NCBI RefSeq assembly: GCF_900107285.1
Contig: NZ_FNPK01000018.1
Coordinates: 1 to 60,451, forward strand
DNA from: Acinetobacter kyonggiensis
Lineage (GTDB): Bacteria > Pseudomonadota > Gammaproteobacteria > Pseudomonadales > Moraxellaceae
Length of the DNA: 60,451 bases
Direction: 5' to 3'
Part shown: one piece after another, positions 40,116-48,668 of the stretch
How positions within the stretch are numbered: the first letter of the stretch is position 1
Layout: every line of letters starts with the position of its first letter
Program-made: the position numbers and the translations under genes
Notes under the pieces: model-generated
Database searches by the model: none
Seen by the model: only the letters and a program-made list of their open reading frames with translations
What the model was told of the DNA's origin: nothing

Positions 40116-40748
40116 TTGTCTAAAAAAAGCATAAAACAGTTCACTGATCTTTCTAATAAAATTTTAGCTGGAGTTTTAAAGCTGGTCGGTTATACGTTTA
40201 TATTGATGTTGGTTGTGATCATTAGCTTATATCTCGCATTTTCGATTTGGCTTGGAAATATGAGAGATGAGAAAAATGCAGAAAGAATTGTCACGAGCCA
40301 AAATCATGACCATCAAGCTTTTCCACATTTAGCCGAATCCATATTTTTTTATCAGCGGATGTATGTAGGCGATAGTGGCAATTGGGTTGTGGTTTATCCT
40401 TTAGACGAACTGACTAAAAAAGAATTTTTACTTCAATATCGAAATCACGAAAATAAACAACAAAGCAATCAGATTGAATGTATTCAACCGACCATTAAAA
40501 AACGCTGGAAAAGTTGGCATTCGAATATGCATTATGTACAGCCAGCTGAATGGCTAAAAGATCATAATGATTACAAAGCCCATGATTCTTTTATTGTTTA
40601 TGGTTCAGAAAAGCATATTAAGATTGTAGAGCAGGCATGTTCACAACAGAACTTTTTCAGGTTGAGCGCTAAAAAAGAAAATGCTCATGATTATTGGGCG
40701 ATTGCTGAAAAGGAAAAACTCCTGTTTAGTGTGTATCAAATCGATTGA
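40116..40748 (+). CDS. Hypothetical single-pass membrane protein
   Basis: 210 residues starting at TTG, with a weak ribosome site. One strong transmembrane segment (about 21-46, VGYTFILMLVVIISLYLAF) is followed by a hydrophilic, mostly periplasmic domain of about 160 residues. That domain contains paired Cys (IECIQPT and EQACSQQ) that could form a disulfide. No family recognised. The gene is separated from the next by 144 bases without a clear signal. Confidence 0.6.
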   Translation: MSKKSIKQFTDLSNKILAGVLKLVGYTFILMLVVIISLYLAFSIWLGNMRDEKNAERIVTSQNHDHQAFPHLAESIFFYQRMYVGDSGNWVVVYPLDELTKKEFLLQYRNHENKQQSNQIECIQPTIKKRWKSWHSNMHYVQPAEWLKDHNDYKAHDSFIVYGSEKHIKIVEQACSQQNFFRLSAKKENAHDYWAIAEKEKLLFSVYQID

Positions 40749-40892
40749 ATTCTCTGTTGAAAATAAGCTGAGTGTATTGTTGAGGTTTAAATCTTCAAGA
40801 GTAGAAGTCGTTAAACCCTATTTTTTTATATATTGCAGGCTCAATAACAGGGATAATGTTGAGCTAAAGTGATGCTACAGAGTTAGATATAA

Positions 40893-41690
40893 ATGATTGA
40901 TGACGATTTTGAAGATTTTGAACAACAAGAAGTGACCCGAATTCCGCAACATGAAAAGGGTAAACAACTCGGACAAAGCATTTTAAAAGATGCCGATCAA
41001 TATCTACAGTCAATGTCTGCCGCTGAACATAAACACCTCATTCAAATGCTAAAAGTACTTGCAGCCAATGAACCTTATTTTAATGTTTTGGCGGATCAGT
41101 TAGATCAACCTGTTGACAGTAAAGTTGCCAATGATGCGTTGAATTTAATGCATATTTGGACGTTGATTAATCAACATGAAAACGATGTTGATTTTAATCT
41201 TCTTGATGTCATTCACACGGACTATTTCCAAGCTGAATTGCTTGAAGCTTTTGATGCACTTGAAATTGGTGAAAATAAAGCTCAACGTCGTTTGGTGATT
41301 CAAGAAGCCTTTAAACTGTATAAGATGCAATGCTTTGCAGGTTGTATTCCAGTTTTATATGCACAATTGGAAGGGTTGTTGACCGATGTCCTGATTGCCA
41401 AAGGTTATTTAAAACAGAACCATACCAAGTTTATAGATGTTTATAAAATTGTTCCCGGTTTAAAGGGACATGAAATAAAGAGTTTATGGCATAAGTCGAA
41501 AATTGCCTGTGAGTTGAATGTTTATTTTGCTGAATTAGACGCTTATAAAATGGATAGTAGTTCAACCGTGACCATGACCCGTCATAATATTGTACATGGG
41601 ACAGATGTTGCCCATTTTACCAAGGAACGTAGTTTTGTGCTGTTTATTTGGTTGTTCTCGGTGGTGAGTTTTATGGGTACAGTGAGATAA
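40893..41690 (+). CDS. HEPN-like protein of unknown function
   Basis: 265 residues, acidic at the N-terminus (MIDDDFEDFEQQE), soluble and helical. The second half has YKMQCFAGCIPVLYAQLEGLLTD, then TRHNIVHGTDVAHF. This pairing of an aligned 'QxEGLxxD' helix and an R-x4-H (RHNIVH) helix resembles HEPN-type RNase or nucleotide-binding domains found in abortive-infection and toxin proteins. The match is by eye only. No antitoxin gene was recognised beside it, so a housekeeping or degenerate HEPN is also possible. Confidence 0.65.
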   Translation: MIDDDFEDFEQQEVTRIPQHEKGKQLGQSILKDADQYLQSMSAAEHKHLIQMLKVLAANEPYFNVLADQLDQPVDSKVANDALNLMHIWTLINQHENDVDFNLLDVIHTDYFQAELLEAFDALEIGENKAQRRLVIQEAFKLYKMQCFAGCIPVLYAQLEGLLTDVLIAKGYLKQNHTKFIDVYKIVPGLKGHEIKSLWHKSKIACELNVYFAELDAYKMDSSSTVTMTRHNIVHGTDVAHFTKERSFVLFIWLFSVVSFMGTVR

Positions 41691-41822
41691 TAAAGTGGTC
41701 AGAAAAGAGTGAACTTGATTTGTACTTCACTTAATTTGAGTTTTCTAAGCACGGGCTTTTAATATTTATGTTTTGTGCTATTTGTGGTGTGATGAATAGC
41801 ATTATAAAGTCGGATCAGTAAT

Positions 41823-42128
41823 ATGCTTAAACTTCTCGCAGAAGATTTTATTCAAATTGATAAAATTGATTTAGTTTTGCCTTTGTACCAAGAGTTGGTG
41901 GCAAAGACCAAATTGGAACAAGGTTGTATCGCTTACGACCTTTATCATGATCTGCGAGATCAAGGACATTTTATCTTTGTTGAGGAGTGGGCTGACCGTG
42001 TTGCTTTAGATGTACATGTCCAATCTGAACACTTTCAGCGCCTTGTTCCGCAAATTGATCAATATCAACGAAAACAGGCTATTTTTACTCATATGCAAAG
42101 TTTTGAACAGCTGCTTAAAAAAGCATAA
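41823..42128 (+). CDS. Antibiotic biosynthesis monooxygenase (ABM/YgiN-like) protein
   Basis: 101 residues of the ABM dimeric alpha-beta barrel fold. Family text: LVAKTKLEQGCIAYDLYHDLRDQGHFIFVEEWADRVALDVHVQSEHF. YgiN-like members act as quinol monooxygenases, but many bind or oxidise other small aromatics, so the substrate is unknown. No strong ribosome site precedes the ATG. It is convergent with the DUF6500-like gene, with only 2 bases between their ends. Confidence 0.88.
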   Translation: MLKLLAEDFIQIDKIDLVLPLYQELVAKTKLEQGCIAYDLYHDLRDQGHFIFVEEWADRVALDVHVQSEHFQRLVPQIDQYQRKQAIFTHMQSFEQLLKKA

Positions 42129-42130
42129 GC

Positions 42131-42349
42131 TTACTTTTCTGTTTCAATCAGTTGCTTGATCTTGATTGCTTTTTCAAAATGATCGAGTTGATGCGTTTTA
42201 ATCCACCATTCAGCCGCTTGCATTAGAAGTTCAGGATTGTCATTTTTGTTGGCGAAAAAAGCATAAAAAGACAGTCCGACATTACTGCCTTTTTTTGCAA
42301 TTTTTTCATTGCAGACTTGAATGATTTTTTCACGTAGCTGCTTTTGCAT
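42131..42349 (-). CDS. DUF6500-like small protein
   Basis: 72 residues, with features I associate with DUF6500: KIIQVCNEKIAKKG, then VGLSFYAFFANKNDNPELL and AEWWIKTHQLDHFEKA. Soluble and helical, with no known function. It ends two bases from the ABM-like gene on the opposite strand. Confidence 0.75.
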   Translation of the reverse strand: MQKQLREKIIQVCNEKIAKKGSNVGLSFYAFFANKNDNPELLMQAAEWWIKTHQLDHFEKAIKIKQLIETEK

Positions 42350-42653
42350 TAGAATGGGCTCACCGACTGAATGCTTAATTCATTTTTTGATTTTGCATTT
42401 TTAAGACGCAAGAAAGCATAATCCAAGTGATGTTCAGTTAAAAACTGGGTTATTTAAAGGCCTAATGCTAAAAATTTAACACTTAAACAATCATATTCAA
42501 TTTTTAGCACCGTTGAAATCATCATTTTGGAAAAGTGTTTAAATTATGGTCATAAATTGCATCATTGTATGACTTCAACTTAAAGTTGGGGGGGAATTGC
42601 ACTCAAATTGAAATCATACAATATCGCTTTAACTTGATACAATTTAATTAAAT
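42350..42653. other. 304-base spacer with inverted repeats, no gene seen
   Basis: Holds an 11-bp pair TGCTAAAAATT (42466-42476) / AATTTTTAGCA (42499-42509) and a 9-bp pair ATTGTATGA (42564-42572) / TCATACAAT (42614-42622), with a smaller CAACTT-AAAGTTG palindrome inside the second. No ribosome-site-supported frame. Confidence 0.55.
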
Positions 42654-42848
42654 TTATAGCTCACGCCATATTTTATTTTTGTCATTTAAAGAAACAGTAA
42701 AATTAAAATTTGAATCATCACAGACCAATAAACCTTTAGGTGTGTGCATCAGTACTTTTAAAATAGTACCTTCTTCAAAAATTAAAGGATGACAATTTTC
42801 TTTTTTTAGCGTGATTGGTTTTAATAATTCAATAATGATTTTTTCCAT
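42654..42848 (-). CDS. Hypothetical 64-residue protein
   Basis: The frame opens at 42965, but GGGGAAG before the ATG at 42848 marks the likely start, giving MEKIIIELLKPITLKK to a C-terminal NKIWREL. It has the look of a small beta-rich domain (LIFEEGTILKVLMHTPKGLLVCD). No family recognised and no partner gene. Flanked by long spacers. Confidence 0.5.
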   Translation of the reverse strand: MEKIIIELLKPITLKKENCHPLIFEEGTILKVLMHTPKGLLVCDDSNFNFTVSLNDKNKIWREL

Positions 42849-43509
42849 ATTGCTTCCCCAGCAGTGGCCAGAATGTATTGCAATAATAACATGATTTGCT
42901 GTTTGTTTAACCAATTTTACCAAGATTGAGATATACATCAAAAAAATTAGCATAAGTTTTGGCAATCAATATGCAGCTTATAGCATGATGTTATTGCATG
43001 GCGTGACCTTAAATAATTTTGATTTTGAGCCTTTTTAAGATGCTTAAATTTGAATATTATTCGATTATTTTTTTAAGATCTTTTTAATTAAAGGCGAATA
43101 GTATAGTAACAAACGACTAGAGATCGTCTATTTGGATTTGAAATGTAAATTAAATTTCAGAAAAAGGATAGTCAAATTTATGTTTTTTAAGTTTGTGATG
43201 ATTTTTTGCTGTGCCGCATCAGTATATTTTTTGGATGCGATCAATCACATTTTTTATTGCAGAAGATATTGATATGCTAAGTGCTAGAGGCAGCCAACAA
43301 TCTGTGAGTTAAAAGATAGCTTTTGTTGCTTGATGTGGCGCTAGATTAAAAATGTTACACGTGAAAAAACATTTCACAAACAGTGAATAAGTTGCTACAA
43401 AGATGAAAAGACTAGAATAATAGCCGATATCGCCATTTGTCTTAAAGCCTGTTAGGTTTTGAGTGATGGACGAAGTTGCCAATGAAAAATAAAGGAATCC
43501 CCAAACCGA
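42849..43509. other. 661-base AT-rich spacer before sbmA
   Basis: Contains only a possible 30-codon frame (listed separately) and a small hairpin GTGAAA-AAACA-TTTCAC near 43364. No recognisable remnant of a known gene. The sbmA promoter must lie here. Confidence 0.45.
43180..43272 (+). CDS. Possible small hydrophobic protein (30 residues)
   Basis: ATG at 43180 preceded by AAGGAT at 43164-43169, encoding MFFKFVMIFCCAASVYFLDA and ten further residues ending CRRY. One hydrophobic segment, three Cys. Could be a small membrane protein or chance. Low confidence. Confidence 0.25.
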   Translation: MFFKFVMIFCCAASVYFLDAINHIFYCRRY

Positions 43510-44706
43510 ATGTTTAAATCTTTTTTTCCGAATCCGAAATGGTTCTTTTTGTCGTTGCTGCTGTGGTTTGTCGTTAATATCAGTTTATGGTATTCCGGTG
43601 GCAGTGCTTGGGGCACATTTTTAGGCTTTGCATCAGGCTATAACGATGCTGAATTACCGATTGGTGTAAGTCGTTTTTGGGCACCTTCATTTTTATGGTT
43701 TTATCTGTGGTTCTTTGTCTCTACTGTAATTTTTGCTTTGTTCTGGCGGTTTAAATCGAGCAATCCATGGCAAGGGTGGTCTGTTTGGGGATCGGCCTTT
43801 ATTTTGTTTAATATTTGGTTTTCAGTACAAGTCAATGTTGTGGTTAATGCTTGGTATAGCCCATTTTATGACTTAATTCAGAAGATGCTGGGTAGTGGCG
43901 GCGGTGATGTCAATTTACTTTATAGTGAAACAATGACGTTTCTATATGTGGCAATGGTTTATGTCACCATTGCCGTATTTAACCTATTCTTTGTCAGTCA
44001 TTATATCTTTCGTTGGCGTACAGCCATGAATGACTATTACACCGCACATTGGGAGCAATTACGGCATATTGAAGGGGCATCGCAGCGTATTCAGGAAGAT
44101 ACCATGCGCTTTGCTAAAACCACTGAAAGTTTAGGGGTCAGTTTGATCCAAGCCGTAATGACTTTAATGGCCTTTTTACCGGTGCTATTACAGTTGTCTT
44201 CACATGTGAAGCAATTGCCTGTGATTGGTGAGATTCCGTATGCTTTGGTTTGGGCAGCCATTAGTTGGGCTGTACTGGGTACGGTTATATTGATGTTGGT
44301 CGGTTATAAATTACCCGGCTTAGAGTTTAATAACCAAAAAGTGGAAGCTGCATATCGTAAAGAGTTAGTGTATGGGGAAGATTATGCTGATCGAGCTGAT
44401 CCACTGACTTTAAAAGAGCTGTTTAGTAAAGTTCGTTTTAATTATTTCCGTTTATATTTCCATTATGCCTATTTTAATATGGTGCGTATTTGGTATATGC
44501 AATTGGACAATCTGTACGGTTTATTTGTGCTCTTTCCCAGTATTGCCGCAGGAGCGATTACACTCGGTCTAATGATGCAAATTCTAAATGTATTTGGCAA
44601 TGTACGTCAGTCATTCCAATATTTAATTGAGTCATGGCCAACGATTATTGAATTGCTTTCAATTTATAAGCGTTTAAGAGCATTTGAATCGACTTTAGAT
44701 CATTAA
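43510..44706 (+). CDS. sbmA: SbmA/BacA-like peptide transporter
   Basis: 398 residues with about seven or eight transmembrane segments and the SbmA/BacA_MbtA membrane domain: [50 protein letters not shown], and [19 protein letters not shown] at the end. SbmA imports microcins, bleomycin and proline-rich peptides, driven by the proton gradient. There is no ABC ATPase domain, as in SbmA. AAGGAA lies 12 bases before the ATG, a longer gap than usual. Terminator follows. Confidence 0.93.
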   Translation: MFKSFFPNPKWFFLSLLLWFVVNISLWYSGGSAWGTFLGFASGYNDAELPIGVSRFWAPSFLWFYLWFFVSTVIFALFWRFKSSNPWQGWSVWGSAFILFNIWFSVQVNVVVNAWYSPFYDLIQKMLGSGGGDVNLLYSETMTFLYVAMVYVTIAVFNLFFVSHYIFRWRTAMNDYYTAHWEQLRHIEGASQRIQEDTMRFAKTTESLGVSLIQAVMTLMAFLPVLLQLSSHVKQLPVIGEIPYALVWAAISWAVLGTVILMLVGYKLPGLEFNNQKVEAAYRKELVYGEDYADRADPLTLKELFSKVRFNYFRLYFHYAYFNMVRIWYMQLDNLYGLFVLFPSIAAGAITLGLMMQILNVFGNVRQSFQYLIESWPTIIELLSIYKRLRAFESTLDH

Positions 44707-44736
44707 GTTTCAAGTATAAAAAGCCCTGAAAAAATG

Positions 44737-44772
44737 AATGCCAGTCAGTTTGGAAGTTGATTGGCATTTTTT
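44737..44772 (+). terminator. Terminator after sbmA
   Basis: AATGCCAGTCA / TGATTGGCATT stem with one G-T pair and a 10-base loop, followed by a T-run. Confidence 0.82.
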
Positions 44773-44870
44773 AATTCTAAAAGATAAGTGCATAAAATAG
44801 TGCAGGAAGTTGTAGTATTTAGGCCTTATTTTAAGTCATTAAATGACATTTAAAAGGGTGGTATTCTCGC

Positions 44871-44876
44871 TATAAT
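44871..44876 (+). promoter_or_regulatory. Candidate -10 box (TATAAT) for the DUF1176 gene
   Basis: Consensus TATAAT 27 bases before the ATG at 44904. No good -35 at the usual distance. Confidence 0.4.
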
Positions 44877-44903
44877 GAATTAAAAAATGAGGATAAGAAC
44901 AAT

Positions 44904-45977
44904 ATGAAAGCTTTTCAGCATCTCTTTGTTTTAGTTTGTTTTACTGTAACCAGTTCTGTGGGTTATGCCAAAGCCATTCAAGGCATGTCTTTTGCTCATC
45001 AAGATTGGGAAATCTATTGTAGTAATACAGGGACTTGTCGGGCAGCGGGGTATCAGGATGAGCGTATAGAAAATATGCCAGCATCGTTATTAATCATCCG
45101 TAAAACGGGCGAAAAACAGGCTGTTCAGATGAGATTTGCATTATCGGAATATGATCAGGCCCTAGATAAAAAAAACCTTAAAAATATTCACTTTTATGTC
45201 AATGCAAAAGACTTTGGTGCTGTCACCGTCGATGGTTCAGAAGCACCGTTATTGGGCGTACTGAATACAGCACAAGTCAATGGACTATTACAACAAACAC
45301 AGAAAAGTGTGAATATTGTATTTAAGAATGTTCATTACTCATGGAAAATCTCAGATGCAGGAATGACCGCTACTTTATTAAAAATGGATGATTTTCAAAA
45401 ACGTGTTGGTACTGTTGGGGCTTTAGTCAAAAAGGGCACAGCCGATGAATCGAAGGTTTTGGTTGCACAGCCAAAGCTGATGCTGAAGAAAATTAAAACC
45501 ACATCTAAGCCTTATTTAGTCCTTAAACCAGATACCAAACCCTACAAAGCCTTATATACAACTTTGATGGCAGCACAACCTAAATTGCAAGATGGTCATG
45601 GCTTTTGTGAAGGTATTTATACGGAAAATGGTGTGCAATCGCAAAAAATAGAGCTCTATAAACTCAGCAATCAAAAAGTTTTAGCAACCACGTTATGTTG
45701 GCGCGGTGCATATAACGAAGGTTTTGGCGCGTGGGTCATAGATGGTTCTTTAAAGGGTAAAGCGACCTTTGTGACTGAGTCTGCCTCAGATTTTGCCGAG
45801 GGTGAGATCAGTAGCTCACAAAAAGGTCGTGGCATTGGTGATTGTTGGTCGATGAGTGAATGGATTTGGGATGGAAAAACTTTCGTTCAGAGCATAGATC
45901 GTTGGTCGGGCATGTGTAAAGGAGTGGCAGCTGGTGGGGTTTGGAATTTAGATTTGATTGAAAGTGTGGTGAGGTAA
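44904..45977 (+). CDS. DUF1176-domain periplasmic protein
   Basis: 357 residues. A signal peptide of about 22 residues ends VGYAKA. The DUF1176 domain shows FAHQDWEIYCSNTGTCRAAGY near the start and GDCWSMSEWIWDGKTF and SGMCKGVAAGGVW near the end. These paired Cys residues are probably disulfides in the periplasm. The family is widespread in proteobacteria and its role is unknown. AGGATAA precedes the ATG. Stands alone, after a candidate promoter. Confidence 0.88.
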   Translation: MKAFQHLFVLVCFTVTSSVGYAKAIQGMSFAHQDWEIYCSNTGTCRAAGYQDERIENMPASLLIIRKTGEKQAVQMRFALSEYDQALDKKNLKNIHFYVNAKDFGAVTVDGSEAPLLGVLNTAQVNGLLQQTQKSVNIVFKNVHYSWKISDAGMTATLLKMDDFQKRVGTVGALVKKGTADESKVLVAQPKLMLKKIKTTSKPYLVLKPDTKPYKALYTTLMAAQPKLQDGHGFCEGIYTENGVQSQKIELYKLSNQKVLATTLCWRGAYNEGFGAWVIDGSLKGKATFVTESASDFAEGEISSSQKGRGIGDCWSMSEWIWDGKTFVQSIDRWSGMCKGVAAGGVWNLDLIESVVR

Positions 45978-46303
45978 TGGGTTAAACACTTATTTTTGAA
46001 TCATGTCGAGATCCATTCATCATAAAGAGAATAGAGCTGAATCTGCTCATAATAGAAAATGACAAATGGCGTGAGGGATTATTTACCCTTAACCAATGAT
46101 GAAAGATTAAAAAGGGGAAATGAAGTGTTATCTGGTTATTATTTTAACTTTAAAACCTTTGGAAGTTGGCAATTTATAGTCTGTTTTGAGTGAAAAGTAA
46201 AAACCAGATTAAGTTAAATTGATAATAAAATCAAAGTTTTGTGTTTGTTATTTTTTGTCTTTTCCTATATTTTCTTTTATACAGCATAATTGGGCATTGA
46301 TAC
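45978..46303. other. 326-base spacer between DUF1176 gene and lipoprotein, nothing recognised
   Basis: AT-rich, with no strong hairpin, repeat or open frame. It must hold the promoter of the downstream lipoprotein gene. Confidence 0.4.
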
Positions 46304-47272
46304 GTGAATTTCAGAACATTAATCTTGATGGGGGGAGTTGGCATCGCTTTACATGGCTGTACCAGCATGGACAGTTTAAGCTCAGATTCAGTTAAAAATT
46401 TTACTTCACCTCAGGAATTAATTGCTCAAAAAAATATTAATCATGCAAATGGTCAAGCAAAGGAATATGTTTATGATTGGGGGGCGAAGCAAAGCAATAA
46501 TGAAGCACAATCCTTATATCCAAGAAAATATTTAACCCATTATTGCTCCGCAAAAGGGGGCAAGTTTGCACTTTTGTACAAAAGCAGCATGTCTTTAGTC
46601 AAGGATGCACCAGCGAAAAAACGTTTATCTGGCAATAGTCATGTCAAGCAAGGAATTGGTGCATATAAGTGTGTGCAAAGTAATGGGCAAAGCTGGATCG
46701 TTTCAATTGAACCCACGGCTGAACGTAAGTTCACGGATGGCAGCGAAACGCGGGTGGTTAGCTTACAAAGTAAGGTAATGACGGTTCAAGAAAGTCAGAA
46801 ATTTTATAAAAATATATCAACCGATGCTGTGGTTAAAAAGAGCGCTGTAAATAATCAGACCGTGAAAACCACAACCAGCAAAGCAGCTATTGCGAAAGAA
46901 AGCGAAATTAAAAAAGAAGACAAGCCTGTGGTTGAATCACCTGTTAAGCCAGTCGAGAAAGCGGTTGATACACCTCAACAGCAGCAGCTTAAAGCTTTTG
47001 TTGCTGCGCGTCGTGATTTGAACAAAGGGCAAAACCAATTGAATGCCTGTAATAATGCGCAGCGTGCGTATAATTTTGGCAAATTACCCAATGCCAATGG
47101 TACAAATGTTTATGCAGAGTCGGGGATGTTGGTTGCACGTTGTTTTACCAGTGTGCCGAGTTATAGTAGTCGTTTTTCCAACTCAAAGGCTCAAGCTAAA
47201 AATATTTTGCAGAACTTAGCGAATAATCATAATCATGCTGGTGCGAAGCACATGTTGAAACAATTGAAATAA
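46304..47272 (+). CDS. Hypothetical lipoprotein
   Basis: 322 residues starting at GTG. The signal ends in a lipobox (GIALHGC, Cys at about residue 18). The middle (about 175-225) is a Lys/Pro/Val-rich, low-complexity tether (KEDKPVVESPVKPVEKA). The C-terminal part (about 230-322) has ACNNAQRAYNFGKLPNANG and VARCFTSVPS, with two Cys. The layout is lipid anchor, globular domain, flexible linker, globular domain, consistent with reaching across the periplasm. No family recognised; no good ribosome site. Confidence 0.7.
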   Translation: MNFRTLILMGGVGIALHGCTSMDSLSSDSVKNFTSPQELIAQKNINHANGQAKEYVYDWGAKQSNNEAQSLYPRKYLTHYCSAKGGKFALLYKSSMSLVKDAPAKKRLSGNSHVKQGIGAYKCVQSNGQSWIVSIEPTAERKFTDGSETRVVSLQSKVMTVQESQKFYKNISTDAVVKKSAVNNQTVKTTTSKAAIAKESEIKKEDKPVVESPVKPVEKAVDTPQQQQLKAFVAARRDLNKGQNQLNACNNAQRAYNFGKLPNANGTNVYAESGMLVARCFTSVPSYSSRFSNSKAQAKNILQNLANNHNHAGAKHMLKQLK

Positions 47273-47354
47273 CTTTATCTGTGGGGTAATTCTTGAATAG
47301 TGGGCTTATTGATACGATTTAATCTAGCTGCTATTTGGGTCTCATTTAGTTAAG

Positions 47355-47385
47355 GCTCATTCCACTGCATTGTAGTGGAATGAGC
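47355..47385. repeat. Perfect 12-bp hairpin between convergent genes
   Basis: GCTCATTCCACT / AGTGGAATGAGC with a 7-base loop. There is no T-run on either strand, so it is not a standard rho-independent terminator, though its position between convergent stops fits a transcription-end role. Confidence 0.6.
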
Positions 47386-47422
47386 AAAATAGATCTGCAT
47401 TTGAAGATTATTTTGACCTGTA

Positions 47423-48001
47423 TTAAAGGGTAATGGTCGCACCTAATGCTTTAACAAACTGTGCTAACCAAGCAGGATGAGCCGGCCAAGCAGGGGCAGT
47501 GATCAGATGCCCATCCGTTACCGCTTCAGTCACTGCGATGTCTGCATACTGACCACCTGCAAGTTTAACTTCCGCAGCACAGGCAGGGTAAGCCGAGCAT
47601 AAACGACCTTTCAGTACATCAGCAGCCGCAAGAAGTTGCGCACCATGACATACAGAAGCAATGGGTTTTTGTACGGCATCAAATTCACGCACAATTTCAA
47701 TGACGCGTGCATTCATGCGTAAGTATTCTGGGGCACGGCCACCCGGAATGACCAGTCCGACATAGTCCTGAGTATGGACGGCACTGAAGTCATAATTAAT
47801 GGCGAAATTATGCCCACGTTTTTCACTATAGGTTTGTTCACCTTCAAAGTCGTGAATGGCAGTCGCAATACTGTCACCTGCTTTTTTGTCTGGGCAAACG
47901 GCATGTACGGTATAACCTAAACCTGTGAGGAACTGAAAAGGCACCATGGTTTCGTAGTCTTCGGCATAGTCACCAACGAGCATTAAGATTTGTTTTGACA
48001 T
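47423..48001 (-). CDS. DJ-1/PfpI-family protein
   Basis: 192 residues of the DJ-1/PfpI superfamily. The nucleophile elbow SVCHGAQLL places Cys at residue 118, and a supporting acidic residue lies in DYAEDYE (about 14-17). [12 protein letters not shown] is also conserved. Members include glyoxalase III and stress chaperones, and the exact activity here is unknown. The downstream promoter region is the structured spacer at 48002-48668. Confidence 0.92.
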   Translation of the reverse strand: MSKQILMLVGDYAEDYETMVPFQFLTGLGYTVHAVCPDKKAGDSIATAIHDFEGEQTYSEKRGHNFAINYDFSAVHTQDYVGLVIPGGRAPEYLRMNARVIEIVREFDAVQKPIASVCHGAQLLAAADVLKGRLCSAYPACAAEVKLAGGQYADIAVTEAVTDGHLITAPAWPAHPAWLAQFVKALGATITL

Positions 48002-48019
48002 ATTTCCCTCTTTCTTTTC

Positions 48020-48268
48020 TTAGATCTGATTTATATAAGGTTTTGTTTCACCATAGCAGAATAAGATGGCTGTTTTAAGTAGGGTATTGTTTTCTTTAGT
48101 CGTAGGATTGATGAGGGGCAAAGTATTTCTTTGAAAAGGCCATACTCTTTGGATATGTAACTTCACAACAGAGCCCTCCCGATAGTAATTCAATGTTAGG
48201 AGTTCGTTTGTTACTTTGGGAAAATCCAAAGTAACCAAAGATTTTTTGTCATCCGCAGAACTCGTCAA
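48020..48268 (-). CDS. Doubtful 82-residue ORF within a repeat region
   Basis: MTSSADDKKSLVTLDFPKVT is followed by NELLTLNYYREGSVVKLH. The DNA encoding SLVTLDFPKVTN is itself a near-perfect inverted repeat (48210-48235), so the frame could be produced by the repeat and not by selection. No ribosome site. I would not treat it as a gene without conservation evidence. Confidence 0.2.
   Translation of the reverse strand: MTSSADDKKSLVTLDFPKVTNELLTLNYYREGSVVKLHIQRVWPFQRNTLPLINPTTKENNTLLKTAILFCYGETKPYINQI
48210..48235. repeat. Perfect 10-bp inverted repeat
   Basis: GTTACTTTGG / CCAAAGTAAC separated by GAAAAT. A protein-binding operator or an end of a small mobile element are possible; no T-run follows. 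Confidence 0.7.
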
Positions 48269-48284
48269 ATACCATCTCTTATTA

Positions 48285-48366
48285 AGTTGTTCGCAGAAAC
48301 TTTATTAAATAATGAAGTCCGGCCTCGAACAACTGCGAATGACGTTGTCATGTGATTTAATAAAGT
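48285..48366. repeat. Interleaved inverted repeats (pseudoknot topology)
   Basis: Order along the strand: A = AGTTGTTCG (48285-48293), B = ACTTTATTAAAT (48299-48310), A' = CGAACAACT (48326-48334), B' = ATTTAATAAAGT (48355-48366). A pairs with A' (9 bp) and B with B' (12 bp), in A-B-A'-B' order, so an RNA could form an H-type pseudoknot. As DNA it could be two overlapping dyads. Confidence 0.6.
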
Positions 48367-48668
48367 ATTTTATTAGAATATTTTGAATTATGCAGGATTC
48401 GCTTTACTCTTAGATTTTCATTATTTGACCTAAAGAGTTGTTAATTCTGTTTTTTCTATCCTATTACTAGTCGTTTCATTCATAGATTGTGAATTTTCAA
48501 TAAGCTTAATAAATTTAATACTTTCCGATATATCATCCACTTTTTTTAAGACTTAGATTAGCATTTGAAGTGCAACACCATATTCTTTGATCCAAACGCA
48601 TATAACGAAATGCGCTTAAAACCTTTAAATGGTTTTATCACTTGAAAATAAATAGATGAAATAGAGAA

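Larger units (their letters stand above)
48002..48668. other. 667-base spacer rich in inverted repeats
   Basis: Lies between the DJ-1 gene and the exported protein gene. It holds the palindrome at 48210-48235 and the interleaved pairs at 48285-48366. Toward the right end it becomes plain AT-rich sequence with no further structure seen. Confidence 0.5.
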
